Shown here piece by piece: positions 61,214 through 64,000 of a DNA stretch of 64,000 nt. Source of the DNA: Serinibacter arcticus (GTDB lineage Bacteria > Actinomycetota > Actinomycetes > Actinomycetales > Beutenbergiaceae). The stretch's first letter is position 1. Each line of letters starts with the position of its first letter. The notes below the pieces were generated by a model that searched no databases, was not told the origin of the DNA, and was given only the letters and a program-made list of their open reading frames with translations. The stretch lies in contig NZ_RHPJ01000004.1 in NCBI RefSeq assembly GCF_004786095.1, positions 186,001 through 250,000 on the forward strand, given 5' to 3'. The position numbers were made by a program, and so were the translations under genes.

Positions 61214-62472
61214 TGTCCACCGAGCCGACGTCCGACCGCGCGAGCATCCTGCACGCCGATCTCGACTCCTTCTACGCCTCGGTGGCGCAGCGCGACTCCC
61301 CGCGGCTGCGGGGCCGCCCGGTCGCCGTCGGCGGCGGTGTCGTGCTCGCGGCGAGCTACGAGGCCAAGCGTCGCGGGGTGACCACGCCGATGTCGGGCAG
61401 GGCCGCGCGCGCGATGTGTCCCGGCCTCGTGATCGTCCCACCCGACTTCCCGGCCTACACGGCCGCGAGCCGCGCGGTCTTCGAGATCTTCCGCCGCACC
61501 ACGCCGCTGGTGCAGGGCGTCTCGATCGACGAGGCGTTCCTCGACGTCTCGGGCCTGCACCGCATCGACGGCTCCCCCGTCGAGATCGCGGCCCGGCTGC
61601 GGCGCCAGGTGGCGCAGGAGGTCGGGCTGCCGATCACCGTGGGCGTGGCTCGCACGCCGTTCCTGGCGAAGGTCGCGAGTCAGGTGGCCAAGCCCGACGG
61701 TCTCCTCGAGGTCCCGCCCGACGGCGAGGACGCGTTCCTCCACCCGCTCCCCGTCCGGCGGCTGTGGGGGGTGGGCGAGGCGACGGCGGCGCGGCTGAAC
61801 TCCTTCGGGCTGCAGACCGCGGGCGACCTCGCAGCCCTGCCGGAGCACGTCCTGGTCGGGCTGCTCGGGGGCTCCGGGGGCAGGCACCTGCACAACGTCG
61901 TCCACGGTCGGACGACGACGGCGCTGACCCTCGGCACGCGCCGCGCCTCGATCGGCGCGCAGCGTGCGCTCGGGCAGGGACCGCACCCGGCCGAGCAGGT
62001 CCACGCCGCGCTCCTCGGGCTCGTCGACCGCGTCACCCACCGCCTGCGCGACGCCGACAAGCTCGCGAGCACCGTGGTCGTCCGGCTGCGGTTCGGGGAC
62101 TACACCAAGGCCTCGCGATCCCACACGCTGATGCAGCCGACGGCGTCGACGGCCCGGCTGGCCGAGGCCGCCACGGGGCTCCTGGGATCGGCGTCCGCCG
62201 TCGTGCGCGCCAGGGGTCTCACCCTCGTCGGGGTCGCTCTCACGGGGCTGGTGACCGACGTCGTCGAGCAGCCGGAGCTGTCGTTCGACGTGGTCCCGGC
62301 CGGGTCCGGTCGGACGATCGCCGTCGGCGCGCGCGACACCAGGCTCCTGGACGCCGCCGTCGACGGACTCGGGGCGCGGTTCGGATCGGGCGCGCTGACG
62401 CGCGGGAGCCTCCTGAGCACGGGCGAGGGCTTCAGCGCCCCGCTCCTGCCGGAGGGAGGTGAGGAGCCCTAG
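61213..62472 (+). CDS. dinB: DNA polymerase IV (Y family)
   Basis: 419 residues. Catalytic motifs are ILHADLDSFYASV (Asp16) and QGVSIDEAFLDVSG (Asp and Glu near residue 105). The helix-hairpin-helix region has RRLWGVGEATAARLNSFG (near 178-195), and the little-finger domain ends near 390. It copies past lesions with low fidelity. GTG 61213 is preferred; GTG 61207, inside the SOS box, is in frame and possible. I see no clear beta-clamp-binding motif at the C-terminus (tail PLLPEGGEEP). Confidence 0.93.
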   Translation: MSTEPTSDRASILHADLDSFYASVAQRDSPRLRGRPVAVGGGVVLAASYEAKRRGVTTPMSGRAARAMCPGLVIVPPDFPAYTAASRAVFEIFRRTTPLVQGVSIDEAFLDVSGLHRIDGSPVEIAARLRRQVAQEVGLPITVGVARTPFLAKVASQVAKPDGLLEVPPDGEDAFLHPLPVRRLWGVGEATAARLNSFGLQTAGDLAALPEHVLVGLLGGSGGRHLHNVVHGRTTTALTLGTRRASIGAQRALGQGPHPAEQVHAALLGLVDRVTHRLRDADKLASTVVVRLRFGDYTKASRSHTLMQPTASTARLAEAATGLLGSASAVVRARGLTLVGVALTGLVTDVVEQPELSFDVVPAGSGRTIAVGARDTRLLDAAVDGLGARFGSGALTRGSLLSTGEGFSAPLLPEGGEEP

Positions 62473-62506
62473 CGCCGCGTCGGCGGGATCGGCCGGGTCG
62501 GCGGGG

Positions 62507-63112
62507 TCAGCAGGTGCAGCGGTCGGGCGACCAGGAGGACGCCATGCGGTCGAGGGCCTCGTCGCCGAACGGGTTGACGCCCCGGCCGCGCGCGAGGCTG
62601 TGGCCCACCAGCACGTGCAGGCACTTGACCCGACCGGGCATCCCGCCGGCGGAGATCCCGGCGATCTCCGGCACGTCCCCGAGCTCTCCGCGTGCGGCGA
62701 GGTAGTCCTCGTGCGCGGCCCGGTAGGCGGCGGCGAGCTCCTCGTCGTCCTCGAGCCGCTGCGTCATCTCGGTCATGAGACCGGAGGCCTCCAGCGTGGA
62801 GACAGCCGAGACAGCTCCGGGGTGGGTGAGGTAGTAGGAGGTCGGAAAGGGCGCCCCGTCGGGCAGTCGCGGCGAGGTGCGCACGACGGTCGGGCGGCCG
62901 CAGCGGCACCGGGCGGCGATCTCGACGACCCCGCGCGGCTCCCGACCCAGCTGCCCGGCGACGGCGTCGAGATCGGCGGGGTCGACGGGCGGGAGCGAGG
63001 CGAGCGGCGACGTCGACCCGCTCGGGACGGCGCCGCGGCCGTCGGCTCCGGGGATGTCGCGATGGGCGCGCGGGACCGCGGGCGTCGCCGGGGTCGGTTC
63101 GGTGGTGCTCAC
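62507..63112 (-). CDS. DUF501 domain protein
   Basis: 201 residues. A Pro/Ser/Ala-rich N-terminus (about 1-45) precedes the DUF501 core: CRCGRPTVVRTSPRLPDGAP (about 72-91), SYYLTHPG and CLHVLVGHSLARGRGVNPFG (about 166-185). It is uniformly present between ftsB and ppx in actinobacteria (from memory, Rv1025 in M. tuberculosis); function unknown. Several conserved Cys and His might bind metal. GTG 63112; the C-terminus ends in Cys-Thr-Cys. Confidence 0.88.
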   Translation of the reverse strand: MSTTEPTPATPAVPRAHRDIPGADGRGAVPSGSTSPLASLPPVDPADLDAVAGQLGREPRGVVEIAARCRCGRPTVVRTSPRLPDGAPFPTSYYLTHPGAVSAVSTLEASGLMTEMTQRLEDDEELAAAYRAAHEDYLAARGELGDVPEIAGISAGGMPGRVKCLHVLVGHSLARGRGVNPFGDEALDRMASSWSPDRCTC

Positions 63113-63159
63113 GCGCCCATTCTCGCGCACGCCCGGCGGCGAGGGACGTCGCTCGCGGG

Positions 63160-63933
63160 TCAGCCGGTGGCGCCGTCGGCAGCGGGGCCGGCGTCGGGTG
63201 CCGGGGTCTCGGCGGGCGCACCGGGGACCGGCGTGGTCGCCGGCGCCTCGGGCTCGGGGTCGGCTGCGGCCTCCTGCGCCGCGCCCGCGACCTCGACCGA
63301 GGTCCACACCGTGGCGTACCAGGGCGGCGTCGCCGTCGAGGCGTAGGGCGAGGAGGCCTGGTCCTGAGCACGAAGATCGCCCATCGGGTCCTCCCCCGTG
63401 ACGGTCTCGGGGTCGGTGACGCTGTAGGCGGTCTCGCCGGGCGCGACGAGGCCGAACCGGTCGGCGGCCTGGGACTTCACGTAGTCCGGGTCGGACCACC
63501 GCGTGAGCTCGGCCTGGAGCGCCTCGGCCCTGGCGTTCGTCTCGGCGAGCGCCGCGTTGACGTCGCGCAGCTGCTCCTGCTGCGTGACGTAGGCGCGCAG
63601 GGTCGGGGCCAGCACGATGAACGCGACCAGCAGGACGAGGGCGAATCCCGCGGTCCGCAGCGTGATCTGGCGCGGCTCACCCGGTTCGCCACCACCGCGT
63701 CCACGGCCGCCACCGCTGCCGCCTCGCCCGCCGCCGACCCGGCCGCCGCGGCCGCGAGCAGCACCCGCGGAGCCGCCCGACGACGTCGACCCCGCCCGCG
63801 AACCGGCGCCACCACGGGACGCCGCGCCGCCGCGGCCGGCCGGACGGGACGTGGCGCGGGGCGCCGTACCGGCGCGCGCGGACGCGACGCGGGCAGCTGC
63901 GGGACGGGCACTCACCTCGTCATGGTGCCCCAC
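63160..63933 (-). CDS. FtsB/DivIC-type septum formation initiator
   Basis: 257 residues. The first 90 are Gly/Arg/Ser/Ala-rich and disordered. They are followed by one membrane helix (about 97-115), a coiled coil QQEQLRDVNAALAETNARAE (about 117-136), and the conserved end DPDYVKSQAADRFGLVAPGE. The C-terminal tail is Pro/Ala-rich. It joins the divisome outside the membrane with FtsL and FtsQ. The start is uncertain: GTG 63933 or GTG 63915, neither with a good ribosome site. In related genomes eno (enolase) lies just upstream, beyond this window. Confidence 0.88.
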   Translation of the reverse strand: MGHHDEVSARPAAARVASARAGTAPRATSRPAGRGGAASRGGAGSRAGSTSSGGSAGAARGRGGRVGGGRGGSGGGRGRGGGEPGEPRQITLRTAGFALVLLVAFIVLAPTLRAYVTQQEQLRDVNAALAETNARAEALQAELTRWSDPDYVKSQAADRFGLVAPGETAYSVTDPETVTGEDPMGDLRAQDQASSPYASTATPPWYATVWTSVEVAGAAQEAAADPEPEAPATTPVPGAPAETPAPDAGPAADGATG

Positions 63934-64000
63934 GGCGTCGACGATCCGGCCGAAGCCGCGCCGTCACGGCGCGTCCTCCGCACGTGAGCAACGTCGCGCC

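Overview
The window is very GC-rich, densely coded DNA with many GTG starts, 1-4 nt gene overlaps and almost no foreign-looking DNA. Gene content points to an actinobacterium of the order Micrococcales, probably near Cellulomonadaceae or Promicromonosporaceae. The evidence is a mycothiol conjugate amidase, an LpqY-SugABC-type sugar importer, the DUF3090/SCO1664/MSMEG_4193 trio, the ftsB-DUF501-ppx block, DUF4307-mca-greA, and a class-E-sortase-type LAxTG surface protein. The family-level placement is inference. I see no prophage, insertion sequence, CRISPR array or rRNA; there is one tRNA gene.

Layout. 1-7.5 kb (minus): an FtsX-type permease cut by the window edge, then an oligopeptide/dipeptide ABC importer (lipoprotein, two permeases, fused double ATPase). 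7.8-12.3 kb: a photolyase-family protein without any cysteine, an alanine-dehydrogenase-fold enzyme, a GlgC-like nucleotidyltransferase and a VOC protein. 12.4-16.8 kb: a giant wall-anchored phosphoesterase. 17-25 kb: the phosphatase/DUF3090/kinase-like trio, ychF, rmuC, xseA-xseB-pfkB and a beta-carbonic anhydrase. 25.2-25.6 kb: a non-coding patch with a repeated GAACTCGG motif. 25.6-33.9 kb: a DadA-like oxidoreductase, the four-gene lpqY-sugABC operon, phoH2 and uppS. 34.2-41.2 kb: trhA, ppk2, the mca operon, DUF4307, greA, ilvA and msrA. 41.3-50.9 kb: two alpha/beta hydrolases, glycogen phosphorylase, a CPBP-like membrane protein, a PHP protein, FKBP, a CE7 esterase, YitT and a Bax-inhibitor-1 family protein. 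51.2-57.6 kb: a drug-type ABC exporter with a two-component system, GNAT, a PolA-like polymerase and the tRNA. 57.7-64 kb: ndh, DUF3072, ybaK, ppx, dinB (SOS box), DUF501 and ftsB.

Functional themes. Carbon uptake and storage recur (peptide and trehalose-type importers, GlgC-like enzyme, glycogen phosphorylase, PPK2, Ppx). So do DNA repair (photolyase homologue, RmuC, ExoVII, PolA-like polymerase, DinB) and thiol/oxidative defence (Mca, MsrA). Transcription signals are unusually legible. More than fifteen genes have a TANNNT or CANNNT hexamer exactly 6-8 nt before the start codon, as expected for leaderless mRNAs. Nine strong GC-rich hairpins mark gene ends.

Most noteworthy: the GAACTCGG cluster (25.29-25.51 kb), the cysteine-free member of the iron-sulfur photolyase family, a class-I tRNA with anticodon UAA whose promoter is flush with the mature 5' end, a DppB-type permease with about six extra membrane segments, and a LexA-type box touching the dinB start codon. 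I found no clearly new multi-gene system.
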